Below are positions 55,301 to 64,000 of a DNA stretch of 64,000 nucleotides, piece by piece; positions within the stretch are counted from its first letter, which is position 1; the number at the start of each line of letters is the position of its first letter. The notes under the pieces were generated by a model, which saw nothing but the letters and a program-made list of their open reading frames with translations, was not told the origin of the DNA and ran no database searches. Both the position numbers and the translations under genes were made by a program. The DNA comes from Lepus europaeus (taxonomy: Eukaryota > Chordata > Mammalia > Lagomorpha > Leporidae). Location of the stretch: assembly GCF_033115175.1 (NCBI RefSeq), contig NC_084827.1, forward strand, positions 20,082,001 to 20,146,000. The letters run 5' to 3'.

Positions 55301-56435
55301 AAACATAACTTTGTGTCATCAATAATGGCAGTTTTTATGATGAATAATTCGTGTGAAAATGCAGCCTTCTGCATGACCAACTCCTCCTCCTCATGGCCCC
55401 GGGGACAAAAGACACCAGTCAGGAGGTGTCCTTGTAGGTTTTTCTTTCTCTCCGGGCTTCTAGCAGCCAGTGTGCTCACGCACAAACAGGTGGAAGAGAG
55501 TGAGCCGTGGATACAGCCATTTTGTGGCGCCCTTGGCAGCAGCCAGAGCGCCCAGCCTTGGTTCTGCAGCCGGCTTGCCGACGCTCGGTTTTATAACTGC
55601 CTTTCCTGGAATTCTGCAAACATCTTCGCTCCCCTAGAGGTCAGATAAAGGCTATTTGTTTCCATAGCCCTGAGAGTCTCCTGGGAGAGCCATGGCAACT
55701 TGACGAGCGCGATTAAAGGCACATTCGGATTGAAGTGGCTGCACAGACTAGACGGGGGCCCCATCGTCGTCTGCAGGGACAGCAGCCAGCCCCGACCAGC
55801 CGGCCCGGCTCTCCCTGCTGTGTGTGGCTGCGGCTGGCCACCAGCCACCGGGGAGGGTCCCAGGCCTCATCTGTCTTGCTCTCTGTGGGAGGATAGATGC
55901 TCTAAACTCCAATGACAGTGGATGGTAACCGCCGCCAACAACAGGGTGCGCCCCATGCATCACACAGGTGCTAGCGACGATGTCCCTAAGTGAAATGTGT
56001 ACCCCAGAGCTCGGATGAAGACAGCAGGACACGCATGCCCAGCCAGTACAAGCCGGAAGATAGGTTCCAGCTCTCACTTCCCCCTCACTTCATCCACCTC
56101 CTGACCAACCCCAGTGCTGCCCGCCATGGGCCACCTCCTCTTCTGGAAGTTGGACGCTCTTCCTCCCAAGGCGGCTCTCTCTGTCCACACTTGGCCATAC
56201 CCAATCAAAGCCGGGGCTGGCTACGTCTTAATCCAGCCGTTGTGCGCATGCGCGCCTCTTGCTCTTGGTCCAGGGGAGAATCGGATTGAGGCTTGGCTTG
56301 GTTCCCAGGGAGCAGAGCGCTGTACACAGAAGCCGAGACAAGCGGTAGAGGCGTTTAGAAATAACTGTGACCGTGTGGTGCAGCTGGTACCCCAGTGTGG
56401 GCAGCGGCAGCATTCAGAGCGGGTGAATCCGATGT
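55301..56435. other. Repeat-free intergenic stretch
   Basis: Over 1.1 kb without a recognisable repeat in a SINE-rich neighbourhood, including a CpG-containing stretch at ~55690-55860 with an X-box-like CCATGGCAAC. No coding evidence. Confidence 0.4.
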
Positions 56436-56439
56436 GCAG

Positions 56440-56681
56440 TGTAGGTCACAGACAACGGAACACTGTTCTGCCACACGGAGAAACCTCATCTGGTCTACAA
56501 ACAGCATAGATGAGCCTTGAAAACTTTCTGCTACCTGAAATCAGCCAGGCACAAAAGAAACATAGTGTGTGATTCCACTAGCAGGAGGTTCCTAGAATAT
56601 ACAAATTCACCGAGACACAGGAAATAGAACAGAATTGACCAGGGGCTGGAGAAGGGATGGACCGGGAGTTTTTATTTATTG
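56440..56681 (+). mobile_element. L1M-type LINE 3' fragment
   Basis: TAGATGAGCCTTGAAAAC, GATTCCACTAGCAGGAGG, CACCGAGACACAGGAAATAG and TTGACCAGGGGCTGG follow the order of old mammalian L1 3' ends. Confidence 0.65.
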
Positions 56682-56721
56682 TATTTTTAAAGATGGATTT
56701 ATTTATTTGAAAGGTAGATTT

Positions 56722-56760
<39 letters not shown>

Positions 56761-56970
56761 CCATCCATTGGTTCACTCCCCAAATGGCCACAATGGCTGG
56801 AGCTGGGCCAATTCAAAGCCAGGAGCCAGGAGCTTCGTTTGGGTCTCCCCCATGGGTGCAGGGGCCCAAGGACTTGAGCCATCTTCTACTGCTTTCCCAG
56901 GTTTCAGGGGCCCATATGGGATGCCGGCACTGCAGGCTGCAGCTTTATCTGCTGTGCCACAGTGCCAGCC
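56682..56970 (-). repeat. C-SINE, older subtype, with internal deletion
   Basis: AAAGATGGATTTATTTATTTG to CCACAGTGCCAGCC; the segment between TTTCCCAGG and CCCATATGGG is shortened by ~50 bases. It is inserted in the L1M fragment. Confidence 0.85.
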
Positions 56971-57081
56971 TCTGACATTATCATCTTTCATTTATGTGGA
57001 TTGTTAGCACTAGGAGGTGGGACATTGTTTGTGTTTACAGTTAAGTTTGTGGACAAAATGGAGTTAGAAGAAAAGTTCAGG

Positions 57082-57391
57082 CGTGGGTGTTTGGCACTGT
57101 TTGGGATACAGGTACTGTTTACTGCAGTGCCTGGTTGGAGCCCCATGTCCGCCTCCAGTTCAGCTTCCTGCTGGTTTGCACCCTAAGAGGCAGCAGGTGA
57201 TGGCTCAGGTACCTGGATTCTTGCCATCCAATGGGGAGACTTAGACAGAGATTTGGACTCCTGACTTCAGCCTGGTCCAGCCCCAGCTGTTGTGAGCATT
57301 GGTGAAGAGAGCCGGGGGATAGAAGATCTCTGTCTCTCTCTCTCTCTCTCCCTCTTTCTCTTTTTGTCTCTCTACCTTTCAAATAAATGAA
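57082..57391 (+). repeat. C-SINE, divergent, sense
   Basis: GCGTGGGTGTTTGGCACTG to TACCTTTCAAATAAATGAAG, without the usual GCCGGCG head. Confidence 0.75.
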
Positions 57392-57480
57392 GAGGGGGAG
57401 AGAGAGAGAGAGGGAAAGGGGGAGGAGGAGGAAGAAGAGGAGGAGGAGGAGGAAGGCAGGAAAGAAGGAAAGAAAAGATT
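57391..57480 (+). repeat. Purine-rich tract
   Basis: About 85 bases of almost only G and A, growing out of the preceding SINE tail. Confidence 0.9.
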
Positions 57481-57503
57481 AGGGAAAAAAACCCTAATTT
57501 TGG

Positions 57504-57867
57504 TGCAATAGCTTTTTTTAAAAAAAAAAGATTTATTTATTTATTTGAAAGTCAGAGTTACACAGAGAGAGGAGAAGCAGACAGAGAGAGAGGTCTTTCA
57601 TCTGCTGGTTCACTCCTCAATTGGCTGCAATGGCCGGAGCTGTGCCGATCCGAAGCCAGGAGCCAGGAGCTTCTTCCAGGTCTCCCATGCCGTGCAGGGG
57701 CCCAGCCAGGACTTGGGCCATCTTCAACTACTTTCCCAGGCCATAGCGGAGAGCTGGATCAGAAGAGGAGCAGCTGGGACTAGAACTGGCGCCCATATGG
57801 GATGCCAGCGCTTCAGGCCAGGGCGTTAACCCACTGTGCCACAGTGCCGGCCCCTGCAATAGCTTTT
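57504..57867 (-). repeat. C-SINE, older subtype, with 13-bp target-site duplication
   Basis: Element 57517-57854; TGCAATAGCTTTT is identical at 57504-57516 and 57855-57867. Confidence 0.95.
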
Positions 57868-58217
57868 GTATAATGCAATTGCCAATCAACTTGAAGAATC
57901 CTCTATGCGTGGATTTCCAAAACTTTTTGCACCCATATTGAATCATAATTCCCTTTTCCACAAACTTTTTCGATATCCTCATATGTCTGTGTTCGTCACC
58001 CAGTTGTCAGCTGGGGTCTCAAGGTCTCCTGATGTATTAAGTGGAGTTGCTGTCTTTTATTTGTGGCAACTGTATTTCCCACTTTGCTGTTTACATTTTA
58101 CTTTTGAAGAAGCTGTTTTGACTATATTACGTAGAAAAAGCATTGGCTTTCCCTTTAGACTGCTCCATTTTTTTTTTTTTTTAATCAAGTCCTTACTGCT
58201 ATTGAAAGTGTGTACAT

Positions 58218-58275
58218 TGGGGTCCGGTGCTGTGGCAAAGCGGGTAAAGCTGCCACCTGCGATGCGGGCATCACC
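58218..58275 (+). repeat. C-SINE head fragment, sense
   Basis: GGTCCGGTGCTGTGGCAAAGC and GCCACCTGCGATGCGGGCATC only; the body is missing or unrecognisable. Confidence 0.6.
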
Positions 58276-58980
58276 ACCTTCTGCCTGCGGCTGCGCCCAC
58301 TCCTGGGTCTGCCCGTGCGTGCAGCTGCGTTGTTTGCATCTCAGCTTCATCACGCGCTTAGCCTCTGAGAAGGCGGCGTCCCCTCGTTCCTCCTCAAGCG
58401 TCTCTCTCACCTGCTCTTGCCCATTCCTTCCGAGAACACTTGAGATAACCATGGCACAGCAAACCACGGCAACGCAACGAATCTCCCTGGACTTTAAACC
58501 GGACCATGTTGAATCCGTAGGGTAACCTACCGGGCAGCCCCTCTTCCCATTGGGAGCAGGGAATACTTTTGCATCTATTCAGCTCCCGACTTTTCAGAGT
58601 TAAGAAATCTCCGAGAGACAGGTTCCCACTCCCTACCCGCGGTGCTCTGATTGCTGGGTGTTTTTGTTACTGTGTTGCTGTCCCTGACCCCTCCCCTACC
58701 CGATTCCATTTCTGATTGTTGCTAGTATTGCATCCGGCCACTTTATTCAATTCGTCTGTTAGTTCTAATAGCTTTTCAATTTATTCTTGTGGGCTCTCTG
58801 GAACCTTTTGCACAAACCAATTCAGATGAATAATTAACTCTCCGGCTGAATCGATGACCTTACCTAACAGGGGCCTCTTCTAAATTGAGGGAATCTGGCG
58901 GGAGGAGAAGGCTGTGCAAACACAGAGGTAGCAAGGAGCCTTGGAAACTTCTCTTAGCCTCAGTAACGCGTCTTTTCAAA
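58276..58980. other. Intergenic, unique sequence
   Basis: Nothing recognisable beyond short open frames. Confidence 0.35.
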
Positions 58981-58982
58981 AA

Positions 58983-59252
58983 TCAGTTATTTATGTATTT
59001 ATTTAAGAGACAGAGGGATCTTCCATCTGCTGGTTTGCTCCCTCAGAACTGGAACAGCCAGGTGCCGGGAATCGGGGCTGCAGTCCAGGGCGTGGGCGGC
59101 AGGGACCCACGTACTTGAGCCATCACCTGCTGCCTCCCAGGGTGTGCGTTAGCAGGAAGCTGGAATTGGGAGCGGAGCTAGGACTTGAAGCCAGCACTCT
59201 TATGTGGAAGTCTCCAGTGGGCTCTTAACCTCCCGGCCAAATGCCTATCCCC
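58983..59252 (-). repeat. Divergent C-SINE
   Basis: TTATGTATTTATTTAAGAGAC to CCAAATGCCTATCCCC, with CCATCTGCTGGTTTGCTCCC kept. Confidence 0.75.
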
Positions 59253-59387
59253 CCGGGAGGCTGTGAGTCCAGGGATAGCGATAAATGAAATCCTCCCCAG
59301 CTCACTCCTTTTCCTACATTGTCTGTCCCAGTCTGAGTCACCACAGTCCAGCAAATTGTCCAAGCCAGACACTGAAAGGTTGTCATG

Positions 59388-59680
59388 GGGCGGGCATTTG
59401 GCCTGACAGCCAAGATGCTGGTTGGGACAAATATGTCCCATGTTGGAGTGCCCGGGTTCAATTCCTGGCGCCCGCTTCTGACTCCAGCTTCCTGCTGATG
59501 TGGCTCCTGGGAGACAGTGGTGATGGCTCAGATGGCTGGGTTCCTGCCATCCACACGGGAAACCTGGATTCTCCCTTCCAGTCTGCACATCCCCCACCCA
59601 TGCCAGCCTGGGTGCTCTCCCTGGGGATTCACTGCTGGCAGGCTATGGCATGCCAAACGTACAGCCAATGGAAGGAAAGT
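59388..59680 (+). repeat. Divergent C-SINE, sense, degraded 3' part
   Basis: GGGCGGGCATTTGGCCTGAC, GGGTTCAATTCCTGG box and GGCTCAGATGGCTGGG; the 3' limit is uncertain. Confidence 0.6.
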
Positions 59681-60179
59681 GCTCATCTCCCCCAGGCCAG
59701 CCTAGGGTGTGGCTGGCTGCCAGACTCAGACAGAGGACTCAGCCTGGAGCAAGCATTACTGGGCCCATCCCAAGCCCAGGGAGAGCGAGGCGCGCGGCCT
59801 CACCCGGAAGCAAATTAATACCTTGCTCCTTGTGCACCCTCCAGCCCCACCTGGCTAGCAGACAATGGACCCCACAGGTGAATCCAGGAGCCCAAGGCTC
59901 TTCTTGGGGCACACGTTATGGATTTCCCTTGGGCCTGGTCTTCCGGCAGAGTAGCAGCACTCATGTGTCTGAGCTGTGGAGTGCAGTTGCCACGGGATTA
60001 GTGGCTGTGGTCCCTGGCGTTTCAGAGCTGTGGAATCTGGTCCTTGGTTTGGGTGGGCCTTGTGACTTAGGGGCTGGCGCATTTGGAATCGGTTGTATTT
60101 AGAGGTTCTGTGGTTTAGAGGCTGGGGCACCTGGTGACCGCCTGGAATTCAGTGATGAAGAGCACGCCTGGCGTTTCCA

Positions 60180-60204
60180 CCCCGCCCCGCCCCGCCCCGC
60201 CCCG
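60180..60204 (+). repeat. (CCCGC)n pentanucleotide run
   Basis: Four to five CCCGC units in a row; the other strand is GGGGC-rich and could form a G-quadruplex or bind Sp/KLF factors. Confidence 0.9.
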
Positions 60205-60546
60205 TCTCAGCAGTTCTGTCTGCCCTGTCTGTCCCCTGCTCCCGGAGCCGATGCCTTCTGCTCAGAATCAGTTCTTCTGTCCCTTGGTGCGGGCTCATTT
60301 AAAAATGCACTCCTCGGCGGCGCCTGGCAGATTTCTCTGCTGCTTTTCCAAGTTCAGCTGTTTTTGAAGCACTTCTTGTATTTCCCTCCTCCCCTGCCCC
60401 TCTCTTGCCCTCAACGTGAACTGCTCAAAGTGCCATCTGTGCATTTTCCCATGCCCGCCTCGGGACCAGCTGGGTGGGGGTGACTCGCTCTGACTTCAGA
60501 GCAGGCTGTGCAGTGGGCGGGTGGAGGTGCTAGGCCCAGGCCCTCA

Positions 60547-60550
<4 letters not shown>

Positions 60551-60602
<52 letters not shown>
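60551..60602 (+). repeat. (CT)n microsatellite
   Basis: About 24 CT units, then TTTCTCTCC. Confidence 0.95.
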
Positions 60603-60605
<3 letters not shown>

Positions 60606-60703
60606 CATGTAATTCTGCAGACATTTGCTGACCATCTGCTATATGTGAGACACTGGGCCACATAAGGAAAATCCACCTGTGATTAAGAAAGACCTGGATT
60701 CCG

Positions 60704-60840
60704 CTGGGGCTGGTGTTGTGGTGCGGCCGGTGAAGCCGCAAGGCTGGCATCCCGTATCAGAGCCCTGGCTCAGGTCCTGGCTGCTCTGCTTCGGATCCAG
60801 TTCCCTGCTAATGCGCCTGGGAACACAGCAGATGGCAGCT
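60704..60840 (+). repeat. Truncated C-SINE, sense
   Basis: GGGGCTGGTGTTGTGGTGCG head and CTTCGGATCCAGTTCCCTGC, then stops. Confidence 0.7.
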
Positions 60841-61429
60841 CTGACGCCACGTGCCAGCTTCAAGGCCAGCCTGCCTCTTAAGCCCTCTCTGTGTGTCCTC
60901 CTTCCTTTGTAGGCCCCTGGCAAAGTCCCAACCTGGCACGAACGCAGCCATGGCTCCCCACCGTGCCGCGTGGGCTGGGACACTCTGATGCGCCCCTGCT
61001 GAGCCCAGCAACCCTCTGCTTCTTGCTCTGTCCACCTCCCAGGCCCGTTCTCGCCATGACACTCTGCCCGCTGTGGCGTGTTTCAGACCACCAACGTGCC
61101 ATCAGCGCAGAGAGGCAGCAAATGTACACAACTGCTGGGGCACAGAGAGTGGAGAAACAGGAAGCGATACGTCTGGAGCGTTTGTCTTCTAAAGTGGAAT
61201 TTCTCTATCGGTTGTTTTATAGTATTTAATATCTGCGAGACTCGTATCTTCACGTTCACGTGCAACAAATAGCACAGGGAAGTCATTCCCCACCCTGCCT
61301 CCAGCAATGACGTCTTAGTCCCGGCTCACAGCCAGGACACTGGCGTGAGAGCACTCTCCCTGCCTCGCTCGGATGCCCCCGGCTTTACGGGATCTGAGCT
61401 GCGTGTCTGAGGATTTAATTCTCTACTGT
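60841..61429. other. Intergenic, unique sequence
   Basis: No recognisable repeat or gene. Confidence 0.35.
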
Positions 61430-61609
61430 CTCACCACAGTGTGGAGTAGAATGACTCCATCCCGACATCCCCCTCTGGCAACGCTTCTGTGCCTAACTGC
61501 TCCTCTAACCCTCCACCCCCTGCCAACCAGTAATCTGCTCGCCTCTCTAATTTCGCCATTTCGGGTATGCTATGTAGGTAGAAGCAGTCAGTATAAAGCC
61601 CCTTGTGGA
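61430..61609 (-). mobile_element. L1M-type LINE 3' fragment, antisense
   Basis: TGCCTAACTGCTCCTCTAACC, CCCTGCCAACCAGTAATCTGC and TTCGCCATTTCGGGTATGC follow the reverse of old L1 3' ends. Confidence 0.5.
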
Positions 61610-61920
61610 GGCCGGCGTTGTGCTGCAGTGGGTTAAGCTGCTGCCCACAATGCCAGCATCCAATATGGGTGCCGGTTGGAATCCCAGCTGCTCCACTTCT
61701 GATTCAGCTCCTTGCTAATGTGCCTGGGAAAGCAGTGGGGGATGGCTCAAGTCCCCGGGCCCCTGCGTCCACACAGGAGACCTGGATGGAGTTCCAGGCT
61801 CCTAGCTGCGGCCTGGCCCAGCCCTGGCTTTTGTGGCCATTTGAGGAGTAAACCAGCAGGTGGAAGCCCCCCTCTCTTCTCTCTGCCTTCCAAATAAATT
61901 AAATAAACCTTAAAAAGAAA
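61610..61920 (+). repeat. C-SINE, older subtype, sense
   Basis: GGCCGGCGTTGTGCTGCAG to TTCCAAATAAATTAAATAAA; short flanking AAAGCCC on both sides. Confidence 0.88.
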
Positions 61921-62313
61921 GCCCATGCCACATGAGAAAGGGGAGTCCAGATGTACTGGCTCCAGGGCAGGGCCAGGCCGCTCCGTACGGGCACCTGGAA
62001 GCCTGGTGGGGCGACCGCTTGTTGTTTCTTTCCTCCTCCTTAAGCTGTGGCTTGAATGTTTGTCCCCGTGTTCTTGGGTTGGAAACACCCTCCCTGAAGT
62101 CCTAAGTAAATGGTGTTTGAGGCGAGCCCTTGGGTCCTAAGGCTCTGGATGAATGGGGTCCCCAAGGGAGCGGGCCTGGTACAAAGGCCGGGTTGGCCAA
62201 CTTGGCACTCTGCAGAGTCCCCACCAGCAAGGGGTTGTCACCATGGGAGGCTCACGGCCGTGGGCTGTCCAGTCCCCAGGACCCTGACAAATAAGGGTCT
62301 TTTCTTTTTTTTT
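61921..62313. other. Intergenic, unique sequence
   Basis: Nothing recognisable. Confidence 0.35.
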
Positions 62314-62425
62314 TTTTTTAAATTTTATTTTAATTAGTTTTTAACAGCTTCAGTATAGTTCATGGATACAATTCTAAGAATAGGATAGTCTCTTTCTCCA
62401 TCCCTCCCCCCTTTTTTAAATTTAA
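62314..62425 (-). mobile_element. L1 3' end fragment, antisense
   Basis: TTTAACAGCTTCAGTATAGTT and GGATACAATTCTAAGAATAGG followed by a C-rich run resemble the reverse of rabbit L1 3' ends. Confidence 0.6.
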
Positions 62426-62794
62426 ATAAGCATCTCTCTCTCTCTCTATTTTTAAAAGATTTATTTATTTGTTTGAAAGGCAGAGTTACAGAGAGGCAGA
62501 GGCAGACAAAGAGAGAGAGGGGTCTTCCATCCGTTGGTTCACTCCCCAGATGGTTGCAAAGGCTGGAGCTATGCTGATCCAAAACCAGGAGCCAGGAACT
62601 TCCTCCAGGTCTCCCACATGGGAGCAGGGGCCCAAGGACCTGGGCCATCTTCTACCGCTTTGCCAGGCCATAGCAGAGAGCTGGATTGGAAGTGGAGCAG
62701 CTGGGACTTGAACAGGCGCCCATATGGGATGCCGGCACTGCAGGCGGCGGCTTTACCTGCTATGCCACAGTGCCAGCCCCCAAAATAAGCATCT
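62424..62794 (-). repeat. C-SINE, older subtype, with 12-bp target-site duplication
   Basis: Element ~62436-62782; AAATAAGCATCT is repeated at both sides. Confidence 0.92.
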
Positions 62795-62858
62795 TTTAAT
62801 CTCATTTCCAAAACTTTTCGATAACTCTATAGGTCTCTCCATTGCTTTTATTATAATT

Positions 62859-63191
62859 ATTATTATTAAAGATTTATTTATTTGGGAGGCAGAGTTAGAG
62901 GGAGGAAGGGAGCAAAGGAGGGAGGGAGAAAGAAAGAGAGAGAGAGAGAGCACGCTTCCATCTGCTGGTTCACTCCCCAAATGGCCTCAATGGGCAGAGC
63001 TGCACTGATCTGAAGCCAGGAGCCAGGAGCTTCTTCTGGGTCTCCCAAGTGGGTGCATCTTCTACTGCTTTCCCAGGACACAAGCAGAGAGCTGGATCAG
63101 AAATGGAGCAGCTGGGACTTGAACCGGCACCCTTACGGGATGCCTGCATCAAAGGTGGCAGCTTTACCCACTACGCCACAGTGCCGGCCCC
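62859..63191 (-). repeat. C-SINE, older subtype
   Basis: TTAAAGATTTATTTATTTGG to CCACAGTGCCGGCCCCC, missing ~40 bases before GTGCATCTTCTAC. Confidence 0.88.
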
Positions 63192-63855
63192 CAGTGTATT
63201 TTATTTATTGATAACCCAGTCTTAGGAATTCTGTTGGAGCAGCAGCAAATGGACTAAGCCAAAGGGCTTTGGACGAGAGCCTGTAGCCCGGAGAGTCTGG
63301 GATGCAGGCGAGGGCAGGCTGCCAGCCCAGAGTCGGGCAGGGTGTTTGTGGCGAGGGGTGCGGGAGAGGCAAAGCTGCAGGGCCCAGGCTCCGAGCTGCA
63401 GAGGGCTGCACTTGTCCCTGTCGCCCCAGCCCTGTGACGGCAGGAACTCAGGTGTCCTCCATGTGTCTGGGGGAGATCTGAGCGGGAACAGGCGGGCCTT
63501 CGCTCTGGGGTTTTCAGCTCAGAGCACCCTGATTCCTCAGGCGCCCTGCAGAGCCAGGATGAGGTTCCCGGGCCTGCCACGCTGCAGAGGTTCTGTCCTT
63601 CCTCTCCGTGGTGGCACTGCTGCAGCCTCATGGTTGCGTCCCAGGAGGCAACTGTGTCCCAAGAGACGTAGGCTGTGGCCCGGAGAGAAGATGGGACCCG
63701 AGAGGCTACACTGAGGACTCCCTGCGAGCTCGGCCAGAGAGGTCGCCAGTTGCCACCTCTGGGCAGTCAGGGCAGGGAGTCAGCCCCAAGAACCCCATAG
63801 AGGCTAAGGCTTCTGCCCTCTGAGTCATCAACAGACCAGACAGTACTGGCTTTCT
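63192..63855. other. Intergenic, unique sequence
   Basis: GC-rich, with short open frames on both strands, no gene supported. Confidence 0.35.
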
Positions 63856-63953
63856 GTGTGTGTGTGTGAGTGTGAGTGTGTGAGAGTGTGTGTGTGTGAG
63901 TGTGTGTGTGTGAGTGTGTGTGAGTGTGTATGAGTGTGAGTGTGTGTGTGTGT
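63856..63953 (+). repeat. (GT)n / GTGAGT compound microsatellite
   Basis: About 95 bases of GTGTGT interrupted by GAGTGT units, close to the window end. Confidence 0.95.
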
Positions 63954-64000
63954 TTGGAAACAAGTGTGGATGCTTCTTAGGCGGCTCTGGAATTGGACAG

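Larger units (their letters stand above)
59681..60700. other. Intergenic; GC-box array and (CT)n, no gene
   Basis: Contains a faint tandem-like GT/GGCTG-rich stretch (59960-60140), a (CCCGC)n run and a (CT)n run, listed separately. Confidence 0.45.

Noticed and set aside
47841-64000. Search for LEP (leptin), the expected neighbour
   Set aside because: No leptin-like coding exon was recognised on either strand; in human LEP lies about 40 kb beyond RBM28, so it should be outside the window.

Overview
This is nuclear genomic DNA from a placental mammal, almost certainly a lagomorph and most simply the European rabbit. The evidence is intron-containing genes with GT-AG splice sites, mammal-wide relics (MIR, L2, Tigger, L1M), and about 49 copies of the tRNA-derived C-SINE family that is specific to rabbits and hares. 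They carry its tail motifs (TTTCAAATAAATAAAT, or CTCTGCCTGTCAAAAA) and a B-box-like GGGTTCTAGTCCCGG. No bacterial, plasmid, phage or viral content was seen.

Two protein genes lie on the + strand. PRRT4 (proline-rich transmembrane protein 4) spans about 1-9,650: a CpG-rich non-coding first exon, then coding exons at 1435-2086, 2171-2266, 2611-2730 and 7271-9084, joining in frame to 893 codons. RBM28 (nucleolar protein with four RNA-recognition motifs, counterpart of yeast Nop4, large-subunit ribosome assembly) has 19 coding exons between 15027 and 47436, joining in frame to 764 codons. Its intron 5 begins with GC rather than GT. The order PRRT4 then RBM28 on one strand matches human 7q32, seen in reverse. 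There the next gene would be LEP, which was not found here, so 47.8-64 kb looks like the intergenic stretch between RBM28 and LEP.

Layout: 0-11.27 kb is the PRRT4 locus, GC-rich, with old MIR relics but no C-SINE. 11.27-14.9 kb is a short intergenic gap with five C-SINEs. 14.9-47.8 kb is RBM28, whose introns hold 27 C-SINEs (25 antisense), an L1 3' end, Tigger relics, MIRs, L2 and a 132-bp tandem duplication. 47.8-64 kb has no supportable gene and holds a mosaic of C-SINEs in both orientations, L2 and L1M fragments, microsatellites and some repeat-free stretches.

I found no undescribed defence, mobile or regulatory system. The points most worth a second look are the GC-AG intron, the tandem duplication beside the RBM28 exon 3 donor, the strong antisense bias of SINEs in RBM28, an exon-like segment in PRRT4 whose inclusion would predict a soluble form, the repeated exon start in PRRT4, and an in-frame upstream ATG in RBM28. 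The two genes are not known to act in one pathway.
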